From NCBI GenBank assembly GCA_902806595.1, contig CADCXC010000004.1, positions 1,054,001-1,118,000 on the forward strand: a stretch of 64,000 nt of DNA, written 5' to 3'. The notes under the pieces are model-generated. The model was not told the origin of the DNA and did not search any database. It was given only the letters and a program-made list of their open reading frames with translations. Shown here piece by piece: positions 1-11,520 of the stretch (position 1 is the first letter of the stretch; each line of letters begins with the position of its first letter). The stretch is from Pyrenopolyporus hunteri (Eukaryota; Ascomycota; Sordariomycetes; Xylariales; Hypoxylaceae). Made by a program: the position numbers and the translations under genes.

Positions 1-1328
1 CGAGAATCATGCCAACGACTGGAGGTAAAGGGAACCCCTTACATTGGTTCCGCAGGCCAGTGAGATAACAGTAGCCGCGACGCTCGATACGACGCGGGCG
101 TCGTACAACCGGCCCATCACTACCATATTGAGAAGTATGCGAAATTGGGGGAATTTGGTAAGTTAACTTTCATCGCTTACTTCCCCGTCCGCCCTTATAC
201 AAAGGAGAAAAAAGAAAAAATTGGACCGAGATACGGTGATGTGACGGAATACGAGGATTATCCAAAGGGGGCAGATAATAAGATCGGAGGTTTGGAAACG
301 GCACAATATATTGGATTATTCCCGTGAAAGTGAATTATCCGAGTTCCTATCGTGCCGGATCTACCATGCCGAACATAAAAAAATAAGAACGAATGGAGTA
401 TAGGAAAGTAATCAGGGTTCGTTGTCAAGATGATGATGTGGTTGATGTAGTTGATAGGGTCGATAGGGCGGCGTCAGGAGGAATGGAGGGCTACAAGTGT
501 CGCAATCCTGACCCTTACAATAATACGGTACCTTCGTACCATACCTCTCTTAGCTGCTTAGGTCCTATGATAGGCGCCTGCCCACGGGTTCCTTTATCAG
601 CTTATCTCGCTTCAGAACCCTGCCCGTTTCGGGCCTGGACAACGCCTCGACCATCCCTATTGGTTCTAGCGTCCTCCGGTATATCGGCATGAGGAAAGGA
701 GGACTGGAGCCTGTGGAGGATGTCAGGGCGGATAGTGGCACCCCTCTGTGGCTCTATAATTGCCTAAATACGAATGAGCATCCTATCTGCTGGCTCTGAT
801 TACTAACGCCAACGCTCAACTCGCCCCTTAAAAGTCTTCGTTCTCCCGATTTTACAGCCCGAGTTGCTAGAAAGCCTTACACACGAAGACGACGTGGCAA
901 TGCATACTATTATGTAACAGAGAGCGAAGAATCAATCAAATTAAAAACCCATTACAGATACTCCTAGAATAGGCCTTGTTATAATCCATCCCTTACAAGG
1001 AAATGACTAAAGAGACTTGGAAGATTATGAAGCAGATCCTGCCTCTCGGCCCCCATAACAAAACCTCAGTATAACTTATTCTATCACCAGAATCTCTATA
1101 GAACTTAAACGAGCTATAGAGAACTTTAGTAAATGCTCGCCCCAAAGGAAATGGCTCATAAGCCTTCACAGTTATGGATATCCTTTATAGGTATAGCTTC
1201 TATAAGAGCCTAGTTAGAAGCGAGAACCTTTTCTGTTTTATATAAAGATAAACCATACTTAAACCCCCATATGCGGCTTAGTATCATTCACCATAAGGTC
1301 ACAGAACTGTTTCCTTAGACGCCGCCCG
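1..1328. other. gene-free stretch, partly AT-rich
   Basis: No reading frame with recognisable protein similarity is visible. Positions of roughly 900-1300 are clearly richer in A and T than the rest and have stop codons in all frames. That would fit old mutated DNA next to the 2EXR relic that follows, but no terminal repeats or transposase fragment can be seen. Confidence 0.5.
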
Positions 1329-1831
1329 GTGATAGTTGAGCGGCGCATAACCTCCGCCACCACGTGTAGATTCGCAAGGTTTCCCCGAGCGCTACGACTT
1401 CGGATCTGGGATTTCGCGTTACACCAGGAAGCCTACGACCACCTACTAATGGTCCAACAATTCGCGGATGCTACTGTTATACTCACCATCTTCTCTCCGT
1501 CAACGCCGAGAGCCGCAAATAAGCTAAGGCGTTCTACATAGTCAAACTAGATGTCGCGTGCCTCAGAGTCCTGGATAAATATTCCTATAGAGATGTCATT
1601 AGACCAACCGGAAGAGCGAGAGGCGTCATCTACATCAGCCCGCAGTATGGTTTCTTCGTCTTAGTCCATCGTGTCGGTCCCTTCCAGCACTTGCGGTTAT
1701 ACGAGGATGAGTTGCGCGAGTTTATTCCAGATGTAATAAGAAATCGCGGCCGGGGCCCCTATGAGTTCCGAGAATGGGTTGTGTCGCACTGCGCATTTTC
1801 ACAAGATCCATTAGATGCTCTTCGACCATGA
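1329..1831 (+). pseudogene. decayed 2EXR-domain protein gene
   Basis: Two adjacent frames together resemble the fungal 2EXR family, a large group of unknown function that expands in Pezizomycotina. The first frame (1329-1541) has the N-terminal signature FARFP followed by LRLRIWDFAL, but the usual LPPE between them is missing. In the frame shifted by one base, from about 1438, the second signature appears (LLSVNAESRK, then AKAFY), interrupted by a TAA at 1520-1522. That frame then stays open to a TGA ending at 1831, giving a further hundred residues. There is no in-frame ATG before the first signature. I therefore see at least one small deletion, one frameshift between about 1410 and 1440, and one nonsense codon. 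The family assignment rests on remembered motifs. Confidence 0.6.
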
Positions 1832-2703
1832 TACACTCATAATAGAGGCCATGAGGTCTAGGAATTTTCCACTGTTCCAAATATGACCCCACTAGCTCGA
1901 GCCATGGCAAAGCAATACGCTGCTAGACGCCTCAAGAGATGTTCTTCTCTAGCGGAATCCATAGTGTCGGTTCAGGAATGGATGCTCTACACGCCCAACC
2001 ATGTAGCTAGAAAGAGTTGAAGCCGCCAGTAAATACTGTCGTTTTAGGGTATGACCTCCAAGGTTGACAGATAGTGCTTAATACATTGATTTCTGCGTGC
2101 GTATAATGGCCTGGTCGCTAATTATTCCGGCCGTTCTCGATCGCCTCGGTCGCCTTGTCAAATATTCCACCTCTCAACATAGAAACAAATGCACATTACG
2201 GACGAAATTGGCAAGACGATGCATCCAGGTGATCAAGTATAAGAGCCCCAGTACATATAACACGGGATATGGGGGTTCGGTAAAACGGAAAGGCGCGGTC
2301 GTCGAGATGGCTCTAAGACCGATATGTGACTTCGGCTTGCCCAGCCCCGGACGCGGCAATTTGAGCTCCGGATACCCTTTTCGTAAATTGAGACGACGAA
2401 TAGAACCAACCAAGTGTGAGCGTCTTAGCGACCATTATTTTTAGAGAGCAGTGGACTGAGGTCCCGTCGGCCGGGCCCACAACCCAATTCGCATCGTCTT
2501 CTTTATGCATCTTCTGGGCCTCGAATATAGCGTCGCATCCCATATAGTTCGTAGCCCTTAGTGTTGGAGTCTCCGTAATAGATAAATGATGGGATATCCT
2601 GCTGCTACCGATCGCCCGTGGCGCTGAGGATTTCTTCCTTGGTCTTCCCGAGAGTAGTAAGCAGCTATTGGGCTCCTAGTATCAGTTCTGGTTCTCTTTC
2701 ACA
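1832..2703. other. intergenic, upstream region of the AA9 gene
   Basis: Open frames here (for example 2097-2444 on the plus strand) match no family I recognise and overlap unrelated frames on the other strand. The last 100 bases are presumably promoter and leader of the LPMO gene. Confidence 0.4.
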
Positions 2704-3465
2704 ATGCCTGTGTCTACCGCCTCCCTCTTGACGTTGCTCGGTGCCTTCGTTACCACAACTCTCGGCCACGGGTACGTCACTAGCTATACGGCCAATGGCG
2801 TGAAGGAGCAAGGCTTTCTCCTCCAGTACTACTACGACAAGAAGAATGGCATGAGCGTCCCTCCGATCGCCGCTTGGTACGCGGAGAACCTCGACAGCGG
2901 CTTCGTCGCGCCGAACGCTTACCAAACGGCCGACATAAACTGCCACAAGAACTCGGCGCCGGGCCAGCTGACGACGGAGGTCAAGGCCGGCAGCAACGTG
3001 GTATTCCAATGGGGCACCGCGGCGGGGGGAGCGTGGCCCCACCCGTACGGCCCTATCATCGACTACATCGCGCCCTGCGACGGGGACTGCAGCAAGGTGG
3101 ACAAGACGAAGCTCAAGTGGATCAAGATCCAGGAGAGCGGCATCGACTACAAGACGCAGGAGTGGGCGAGCGCCAAGCTGATCGCCAACGGCAACACGTG
3201 GACGACGACGATCCCCAAGTCCATCGCGCCCGGCAACTACGTCCTGCGCCACGAGATCATCGCCCTGCACGGCGCCGGGTCGGTGAACGGCGCGCAGAAT
3301 TACCCGCAGTGCTTCAACATCAAGATCACCGGCTCAGGCACGGCGAAGCCAGCCGGAACCCTCGGAACTGCGCTGTACAAGAGCACCGACCCTGGTATCC
3401 ACTTCAACCCGTACGTGACCATCACGAACTACCCGATGCCCGGCCCGGCCTTGTTCACCGGTTAG
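2704..3465 (+). CDS. AA9 (former GH61) lytic polysaccharide monooxygenase, secreted
   Basis: Single-exon gene for 253 aa. AA9 enzymes are copper oxygenases that cleave cellulose or related glucans oxidatively outside the cell. A signal peptide of 21 residues ends at LG, leaving His22 as the mature N-terminus, the first ligand of the copper histidine brace. The second brace histidine is most likely His113 in WPHPYGP. The motif LRHEIIALH (181-189) supplies the second-sphere His, and QNY at 198-200 supplies the conserved Gln and the axial Tyr. Cys80 and Cys203 fit the usual core disulfide, and Cys125/Cys129 could form another. The protein ends right after the catalytic domain with no CBM1 cellulose-binding module. 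The spacing of the second brace motif differs from the commoner H-x-GP form. Regioselectivity (C1 or C4) and substrate cannot be judged from this. Confidence 0.93.
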   Translation: MPVSTASLLTLLGAFVTTTLGHGYVTSYTANGVKEQGFLLQYYYDKKNGMSVPPIAAWYAENLDSGFVAPNAYQTADINCHKNSAPGQLTTEVKAGSNVVFQWGTAAGGAWPHPYGPIIDYIAPCDGDCSKVDKTKLKWIKIQESGIDYKTQEWASAKLIANGNTWTTTIPKSIAPGNYVLRHEIIALHGAGSVNGAQNYPQCFNIKITGSGTAKPAGTLGTALYKSTDPGIHFNPYVTITNYPMPGPALFTG

Positions 3466-4131
3466 GAGGAGGACGTTTCGGGGTGGTATCGTTGCTAGCG
3501 AGCCATGCTGCTTAGGAATACGAGAGAATTTTCAGGGAAGGCAAGCCGTTTGCAGATATCTCGAGGAAGCGGTGCCGGTTGAATATTTAAGCTGCCTTTA
3601 AAGGCTTAACCCCCAAAGCTTCGTGATTCTATTGAGCAGCGGCCATCTGAGTAGAGCTATCCGAGTGAAGTGTACATAGACTTGGCTATTGCAATTGCCT
3701 GCGTAGAAAACGAAAATGCTATGAATCTGAGAAAAAAAAAATAATTGAAGTTGTTGATGTCGTACAACGATCGTAGTGTGAAAAGTTTGGATATAACGCA
3801 TACCGCTTGCCCCGGTTTGAAAATAAGCCCCTATATAGTAATATTACTAGTATCACCATAATTCGCTTATATAGTTCGGCTTCGGCTCTATTCCATCTGC
3901 TGGGCTGTGTCGGATGACCTACGTAATGCCATGACCGAAGGAAGGTGGTCCGTGCATAGTTTCCCCGTCGCATCTCGTTCACGCCAAACTTCGAACCCAG
4001 CGGCAACGCTTCAACATCATCACGACCCTCCCTCCAACCTCCTCTTTACTTCAACGAACCTCTTCGATTCTACCTTAGATACGTTTGACTACGAATTACT
4101 GTAACTCGGATTTCGCGATTCGCCATCCAGG
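3466..4131. other. intergenic between AA9 LPMO and TMS1
   Basis: About 670 bases of trailer of the LPMO gene and promoter of the TMS1 gene, with a short A-run near 3733. No further gene is seen. Confidence 0.5.
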
Positions 4132-5714
4132 ATGGGAGCGCTTCTATCTCTCCCTATGATGGCCCTACCCGGCGTTAGCACGGTACGTCGATCAACCCCC
4201 ATCGATTTTACCGCGGAACCTGTCAAATTAATAATAGCGAATAGCTGGTGACGGCCGGTGCGAGCTGTTGCGGCGCTGCCACATGCTCTATGGTATGTAG
4301 CGCCTGCGGGAAATGCGGCAACAGGTACGATCCCAAACCTCATCCCCCCTCTGCTCTACGCCGTGTCGCAAAGCCGAGACTAACATTGAGAAATTCAAGT
4401 GTCGCTACCCGTATCGCTTATGCCCTCCTCCTCCTCGTCAACTCGATCATCTCGTGGATCATGCTCACCCCTTGGGCTATCGAAAAACTAGAACATCTGA
4501 TGTTGGACTATGTGAAGATCAACTGTCCCAGCGGCAAGTGTTATGGTTGGCTCGCCGTCCACCGAATCAACTTCGCCCTCGGGCTTTTCCACCTGATATT
4601 TGCTGGTCTCTTATTCGGTGTCGCGTCCTCGAAGAACCCGCGTGCTTCTATTCAAAACGGCTTCTGGGGACCCAAGATCATCGCCTGGCTCGCCTTTATA
4701 GTCTTATCCTTCCTGATTCCCGACTCTTTCTTCCAGGTCTACGGCAACTACATCGCCTTCTTTGGCGCCATGCTCTTCCTCGTGTTAGGACTCATCCTCC
4801 TCGTCGACCTTGCCCACAACTGGGCCGAGTATTGTCTCGAGCAGATTGAGAATAGTGAATCGAGGGTGTGGAGAGTGGTCCTTATCGGCTCGACTCTCGG
4901 CATGTACCTCGCTTCACTCGCCATGACTATCGTTCAGTACATATTCTTCGCTCATAGCGGTTGCTCCATGAACCAGGCCGCTATAACTATTAACCTCTTA
5001 TTCTGGATCGCCATTTCATTTGTCTCTGTACACCCAACCGTTCAGGAGTATAACCCCAAGGCTGGATTAGCGCAGGCCGCTATGGTCGCTGTTTACTGCA
5101 CATACCTCACTATGTCCGCTGTTTCGATGGAACCCGACGATAAGCAGTGCAACCCTCTAGTCCGTGCCCAGGGCACGCGAACCACGTCTGTGGTCATTGG
5201 CGCCATCGTTACCATGTTGACCGTGGCATACACTACGACACGCGCGGCAACTCAGAGTCTAGGTTTGGGCAACAACAAGGGTGCCATTAGGCTTGCGGAA
5301 GACGACGAGCACGGTCTCGTGACCCAGCAACCAGGACGCCGCGAGATGAGGGCTGAGATCATACGCCGCGCAGTCGAAGAAGGCAGTCTCCCAGCCGATG
5401 CGCTCGACGATGATGACGACGACGATGACGAGAGCAGTAGCAGCAAGACGCCCCACGACGACGAGCGCAGTAGCACGCAGTACAACTACTCCGTCTTCCA
5501 CATCATATTCTTCCTAGCTACCTGCTGGGTCGGCACGCTGCTCACGGGCACGGTGGACGGCCTGGACAATCTCCCGGAGGACGGCGATTTTGCGACGGTC
5601 GGGAGGACGTACTGGGCTAGCTGGGTCAAGATCGTGAGCGCGTGGGTCTGCTATAGCATGTATATCTGGACCCTGGTGGCCCCGATCGTCCTCCCGGAGC
5701 GGTTCGACTTCTAA
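4132..5714 (+). CDS. TMS1: TMS1/Serinc-family multipass membrane protein (TDE1)
   Basis: Three exons: 4132-4182, 4245-4324 and 4400-5714, giving 481 aa. Exon 1 encodes the typical MGALLSLP start, and exon 2 the family's Cys-rich segment (SCCGAATC, then CSACGKCGN). Exon 3 continues SVATRIAY into about ten hydrophobic helices. Intron 2 has a CTAAC branch site at 4379-4383. It is 75 nt, in phase and stop-free, so a plain reading of the frame would retain it and also begin at an internal GTG. An acidic run of eight Asp followed by Ser and Lys lies near residues 380-400, in a cytosolic loop before the last two helices. Serinc proteins act in serine-derived lipid incorporation or scrambling at endomembranes; the yeast homologue Tms1 is vacuolar. 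Confidence 0.93.
5407..5431 (+). repeat. GAY trinucleotide run (poly-Asp) in TMS1
   Basis: A GAT/GAC codon run encodes eight consecutive aspartates in a predicted cytosolic loop. Mixed codons suggest selection on the acidic peptide rather than recent slippage. Confidence 0.7.
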
Positions 5715-7030
5715 GCAGTGGCTGTTAGAATGGGCGAGTTGACTCGCACGTGTATTTCTGGCGTAATTACCTAATTAGCGGGTTAGAGTGTTGAATCATT
5801 CCCTATTATTAGTATTTGAAATGAGAACCCAAGGTTGTAGTTACGGCGTCTTCTTTGCAAAATATTCTCGTTTGAATCTCCCAGACAGCTCTTGAAATAC
5901 GTAGATGTGTATAATCCGCTGGATACGGAAGGATAAGGGGCTTCCCCGATATAAGGAGTTCCGCATTCTTCCCTAGAGTAGTTCGAGATGAATATAGGGA
6001 ACATATCTGAAAGCATAGCGGTGTATAACGGTGTTTTAAGGAGTGAGTCTGTTGAAGACCTGGAGGCTAATCTGTGATGGAGATGCTTCGTAATGACCTT
6101 AACTACGCCTGAAATTTTAATATTAAGGCACTCAACAGTAAACGACAACAAAGTGGACAAACCGCCTTCTCATGATATCATGCTGGAGTAGAATGCTTTA
6201 AAGAACTGTCGTCTATTGGGGCAGCTAAAATACTGGGCAAAACGAAGCACAATCTCCACCCCGGTACACCAGGTAGAAGTAAAAGAGATGGCTCCTAGCT
6301 ACGGCCTCGACGGACTAGGAAAGGGGGGGGGGACAACCCATCTCGCTATCTTTCCTCCGAATCAACACATATACCCACGCAAACACAACCATGTGTAGGT
6401 AGTCCCGTTAAAGACGAGAACCGAAGTGTCACTGAAGATGTTTGCTCTAACAGCTGAGCGTTAAACGCCTAGATTACGCTACACGGTGACACCCACTAGA
6501 CGGTACCTAGTCGAGAGCCTCATCCGTCTACCCCGGGCATGCTAGTACGACCGGACGCGTTACCGCCTGGACAGGCCTACGTATTCGTGGGTAACTACCT
6601 ATTCAAACTTACCTACTTACCTAACATGTAACCGTACCTGCTATTAGCTAAGTAGCCAAGCTACGCAGAAAGATACACATAGGTATGTAAGCAACATCTA
6701 TGACTCCCCTACGATGCGCGTTTTGTACCCCTCCGCGTCGAACAGCATTTCTTTCGTGGTGGCACCCTACCTAGGTAGGTAGACAAGCTGATTTGACGTA
6801 CGTACTGTCAGGTAGCTTATAAAACACCCAGCCTGCGCGGACGAGGAACGAAATATGACCTGTCATCTGCAGAGTATCAGACACCACCCGTAAACCTTAT
6901 CTTAGGCACGTAAGGGGAGGGAGGGAAAAGGACAACTTTTTTTTCTTCGACAAGCACGACGCCGTCCCATTGGACCCTGGAACGAGGCTGATGCGGAAGG
7001 ATACCTGACATAGTAGATTTATTGCCAATG

Positions 7031-7064
7031 GTTCCCTCCCCTCCCCCCCCTCCTCTTCCCCCCC
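7031..7064. repeat. homopyrimidine tract
   Basis: An almost pure C/T run of about 34 bases, mostly C, lying in the spacer. Such tracts can adopt triplex or G-quadruplex-like forms on the purine strand; no function can be assigned. Confidence 0.7.
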
Positions 7065-8752
7065 AAGCATAATACCCCAGTTGCATGAGTGAGATAGATA
7101 GGAATCTCGCAAAAGCTCATGTATGTATATGCAGGCGATAGATTTCGATGAGATGAGAGAGAAGCCACGCGGTGACCGGGGGTATGACGTTCGCTTAGGG
7201 GAAGCGGCATGAATCAGGCCATATCGTGACTGATGGACAAGAACACCGTGCATTAGGTGTACCTAACCCACCAATGCAACTGCTGAATCTCAAACGGAGG
7301 TCCCAAGTCCACGTAGACGTTGCCCGGCTTGTTTGTTGCTCTGCTCTCCGTATGCATATTGGGTACCGAACCTGACATAACTTGAACATGATCTCATTAC
7401 CAAGAATCAGACTCCTCCTCCAGCCCCTTATCCCGCCAAGGCGCCTGCTAGGTAACAGATGCTATCGTCTATTCACGTGCCACCGCCTCAACTATCTCAA
7501 CAAGGGGGGTTCGTCCCACGGACGTCGAGGAAGGGTCTTACAAATACAGTGGTTATACTCACCTACCCACCTCTTATCTACCTGCCCACCTATCCAACAC
7601 GCAAAAACGGGGGAAAAGAGAAGAAAACCAAGCCGTCAGCGACTGCAAATGCAGGGCCTGATTGGCATGTCTAAAACGTATTACGTACGGGAAAAGCCAT
7701 CGAGTTCTAAGCGCCCGGAAGCTGCGGTTCGGGGCGCGGACAGATGGGCTAACTGACTGACTGAACTTCCAGACGGATAGACTCGCTGGCTATCAATAGG
7801 GCTTGCGCGGACGACAGACGACATGTAGCATACCTTACATCAGATACTCTGCATATCTACCTGGCATGTAGGCACCTATCTCAGGCATATACCTCCATCC
7901 TAGTCCGCCCGATTAAGCGAGATCTGAGAGAACCGCATCCGGAGATGTTCGAAAAACAGAAAGGGAGGGGTCCCACGCCATGCCACGCCAAAGGCGGTGA
8001 GGCGTCAGGTAAATATACATATGTACGTAACCTTAGATAGATTAGATAGATATGCAAGTAAATAGGTACCTACCTTGGGTAGGTCAGCGACACTGCTTGC
8101 GTACCTATTCAAACCAGGTATCTAGCCCAATCTAGACGGGGAAACGGCCGCGATGGTATGTAGGTATCGACGGGTAGGCGCATTATACAGATGCAGGTGG
8201 CAAGCTCACTTGACCACAACCACACACACTCGCTCGCGCCACGACGTGACAGCTCGAGACGGCTCGGGCTCGCCTTTAGGCCCGCTAGATCGGCTAGTAC
8301 ACTAGGCGCCGGTACACTATGTAGGTAGCCAATAGGGAGATTAGGTATGTGGCGTCCATCTGCCGGGCTAACGATTCTGGCAGGTAGATTGGTGTTTTTC
8401 TCTTCTCCTCCTTTTCCTCTTCTACTTTCCTCCCCTCTCCCTTACGTAGATTTGGGGGTTGGGGAAGAGGAGACGGGCTCGGCCCGCGCCCGTACAGAAA
8501 TTAAAGAGAGAAAAAAGCAATGGCCTAGGTAGGTAGTTCCTGGTTGCTTGCCTCTCTCACCGGTCCCGGAATGGGGATGGGGTTAGCTTAGGAGGGAGCC
8601 GCCATTCTTGCTGGATTGGGAGGAATCCCAGCTTACCCTGGTAGATATGTAAGTAGGTAAGCAGGAAGTACCTAGCCAAGCCGCAACGAAGTGTCAGCGC
8701 AAACAAAACCAGGGGAAATGCAGAGGTGGTGGGTGTTGTCGTACCGGAAGCC

Positions 8753-8776
8753 AGGTACCTACCTACCTACCTATCT
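8753..8776. repeat. TACC tetranucleotide microsatellite
   Basis: Tandem ACCT/TACC units, starting with AGGTACC and ending in CTATCTATG, the clearest tandem form of the TACCTA word scattered through the spacers of this window. Confidence 0.75.
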
Positions 8777-10254
8777 ATGAGTTTCAGGGGTCCGGGGGGA
8801 GAGGAAGAGTCGGAGGATGCGGTACCCGAGAAACTTGAGAGATGAGAGAAAAGGGACGGAGGAAAAGAGAGGGAGAAAAGGGAAAAGAAGCGGGATCCTC
8901 CACGAAGCCCGGCTATCTTCGCTAAGCCTTACCAGAAAGGCAGGATTTCTGTTCGCCGAACTTTGGGCGCCGCGTACTATTGGGGACGAATCTGCAAGCC
9001 ACAGTAGCACATCCAGATCGATAATAAAAAGTGATCGGTTCCACGAGCCGGGGCCGCCAGTTGAAGTGTGACCGGGGAGTTATGATTGAGTGGTCCGTCG
9101 AAGGGAAAGCAAGGCAATTAGGATTGGGAAGTTGAGTCATTCATTCCCTCCATGCGTACTAAGGAAACGATCGTGTCCTGCATCAACTCCGGTGTCTTCT
9201 TCCATATACTTGATTCGGAAAGTCGCGGAGACCAATGAAGTTTGTCTTCAGCGTCTCCCGCTAGCATGGGAAAATGTGATGAGCCTATGGGCTGGAGTCT
9301 ATGCAATATCACAAGGTGATGTAGACGTCGAAATACCTGGACGCGTGAGATAGGACAGCTGCGAATTCGTCTATATAAAGAGTCAGGTCTGGACGTGCCG
9401 AAGCGACGATGTTGGATCATCAGGTTTGCTCAGTCAGTTTTGAATTTCTCATTATTCTCTTATTTTCTCAGCTCCGGATTTTTTCCCTGAGAGCCAACAA
9501 GCTAATACGAGGTCACACCTCTTTTATCGGGTCGAAACTCCCCCTAAATAACACAATGCCGCACAGTACTCATGAGGCTGATAAAGAGCCTGACCGGTTC
9601 GTCGAGAGAAACACCGCGATCAAGGATGTAGTTTCTAAAACGACGTATATAGTAGTCATGATACCTCGGCCGACCACGGTTCCGCCGAAGCAAATGATGC
9701 AAAGCATGGGGAAGTTTCGTCTCAGACGACTATGTTGGAAATCTGGGCGAACGAGACCTTACGAGAGAAGCTCCCTTTCACAGAAGTGATCCAGCAACCG
9801 GGCGTTGGGTACGTTAATCACCCCTTCTCTTGTTGACCTGATCTTGTTCACGTCTAAACACCAGCCTAGATCCTCCACGAAGCATTGACTCGCTGCCGGA
9901 ATCCGAGCCAACGTGTACATGTAACCGAAAGGAGACTTAAGCCCATGCACGGGAGGCGGGCGCGTGTTACTGTCCCTTAATGTAGAATGATTAAGCTTAG
10001 GTAGAGCAATGGATGAACAATAGAGTCTCCCTTCTTATATTGTTAGAGCATGGGTTTGCTGCAGTGTTACGTAGCGACATGTGCTTGTTGCTCCGAAACA
10101 CGGAACTCCCGCAGGATCTCAAGATAACGTAGTCTCGGAGGACGTATCGTTGCTCGAATCTGTGCTTCCGACTTGTGCTGCGGTACCTACGGCGTGGAAA
10201 CCGTCAAGTGTGATAGTCACGGCGCCAGCCTGTACGAGCTAATTGACGTTAGTA

Positions 10255-11520
10255 TTACCATTGCGCTTTAAGACGAATCAGCGTCGTGGCACTTACTGCG
10301 CGAGAGAGGTCGTCTATCAGGTCATTGACGTCTTCGATACCAACGCAGAGTCGAATGATGTCCTCGGGCAACTGCCGCTCCTTTCTGGTCTTTGCGTCGA
10401 TACTCGCATGGCTCATACGGCACGGCATGCTGATTAAGCTGTTGACACATCCGAAGCTTACGCTGATTCCAAACAACTTGGCGGCTTCGACGATCCGCTC
10501 GGACAAAGCTATGTCACCGGTTTCGAACGACAAGACTCCGCCAGCGCCCCGTGCCATTGACCAGTGAAGATCGTACTGCGGGTGAGATTTTAGTCCGGGA
10601 TAACGCACGCGGAAGCCGTGGGATTCGAGGAACTCGGCGAGCGCTTGGGCGTTGGCTTGCTGCTTCTCCATACGGATGGCTAACGTCTTGACCCCTCTCA
10701 TGAGAAGAAACGAATCGTTTGGGGAGAGGCCGCAGCCGGTCGCGTTGATGGTGAAGTACATCTTGTCGCCGAGGGCGGTATCGTTACACGCGATAATGCC
10801 GGCCATAATATCATGGTGGCCCGACAGGTACTTGGTACCTGACTCGTAGACTATATCTGCACCTAGTTCCAGGGGGTTGCAGAGCATAGGGGAGAGCATG
10901 GTGTTGTCAACGATGACAAGCGCCTTCGAGTTGGCGTCGTGGACGCACTTCGCAATGGCAGGGATGTCGACAATCTTGATCAAAGGATTGGTCGGGGTTT
11001 CTAGGAGCACCATGGCTGTCTTGTCTGAGACGACCTCGCGTACCCTCTCGACTTCTGTGGTGTCCACATGGTGGACGACGATGCCTTGATTCGACGACAA
11101 ATATGTAAGTAGCCGGTTGGTACCTCCATAGAGATCGTCGCCGGTGATCACCTCGTCTCCAGGCCGCAATAGTCTAGTGATCACGTCTAGGGCGCCCATG
11201 CCGGAGCCGACGGCGAGAGCTCGGTTAGCATTCATGATCTTGGCCATGTGGCGCTCTAGGTGCGTCCGGGTCGGGTTACCCGACCGCGTGTAGTCGTATT
11301 CATTGCCGCCGTTGGAGGACGTTTGCTTAAATGTGGCAGATTGATAGATCGGAATGCTAGAAGCGCCGTATTGATCCTTTGACTCGGTATAGACTAGCTC
11401 AGTGGCCAGGGCATAGCGTCGACGGCCGTTGGACGGGCTCGAAGGCGCAGGTGACGGAGGTAGGTTGTGACCGTCGAGGTCAACCTTGGAGAAGGCTTTG
11501 TTGAGAGGTTTAGAGTCCAT
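10255..11520 (-). CDS. cystathionine beta-lyase, PLP-dependent (Cys/Met metabolism)
   Basis: Single exon, 421 aa, starting at the ATG that begins MDSKPLNK. The frame is open 22 codons further upstream, but only to a TTG. The enzyme splits cystathionine into homocysteine, pyruvate and ammonia in methionine synthesis (metG of Aspergillus nidulans, STR3 of yeast). Family marks, in residues of this start: YQSATFKQ and YDYTRSGNPT (PLP phosphate contacts), the GSGMGALD loop, ETPTNP, Asp205 in VDNT (pairs with the pyridine nitrogen), and Lys230 in SGTKYLSGH as the Schiff-base lysine. TGCGLSPNDSF and the late SLISMP are typical of the beta-lyase rather than gamma-lyase branch. I infer that branch from overall wording of the motifs, so cystathionine gamma-synthase/lyase is the main alternative. 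Confidence 0.88.
   Translation of the reverse strand: MDSKPLNKAFSKVDLDGHNLPPSPAPSSPSNGRRRYALATELVYTESKDQYGASSIPIYQSATFKQTSSNGGNEYDYTRSGNPTRTHLERHMAKIMNANRALAVGSGMGALDVITRLLRPGDEVITGDDLYGGTNRLLTYLSSNQGIVVHHVDTTEVERVREVVSDKTAMVLLETPTNPLIKIVDIPAIAKCVHDANSKALVIVDNTMLSPMLCNPLELGADIVYESGTKYLSGHHDIMAGIIACNDTALGDKMYFTINATGCGLSPNDSFLLMRGVKTLAIRMEKQQANAQALAEFLESHGFRVRYPGLKSHPQYDLHWSMARGAGGVLSFETGDIALSERIVEAAKLFGISVSFGCVNSLISMPCRMSHASIDAKTRKERQLPEDIIRLCVGIEDVNDLIDDLSRAVSATTLIRLKAQW

Larger units (their letters stand above)
5715..10254. other. 4.5-kb gene-free spacer with TACCTA/TAGGTA motifs and polypurine tracts
   Basis: No open frame here shows a recognisable domain on either strand. The spacer is rich in short TAGGTA/TACCTA words, for example at 6766-6783, 8527-8535 and 8753-8776. 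It also has homopurine or homopyrimidine stretches: G-run near 6325, C-rich 7031-7064, pyrimidine-rich 8397-8447, purine-rich 8837-8889. Frames at 9409-9789 (+) and 9759-9950 (-) are open but resemble nothing known to me. The end nearest 10.2 kb is the 3' trailer of the cystathionine beta-lyase gene. Confidence 0.5.

Noticed and set aside
2665..3270. 201-codon minus-strand frame over the AA9 gene
   Set aside because: It mirrors the C-ending codon bias of the LPMO gene and has no domain.
9409..9789. 126-codon frame in the 5.7-10.2 kb spacer
   Set aside because: No motif, no splice-consistent extension and overlapping frames on the other strand.
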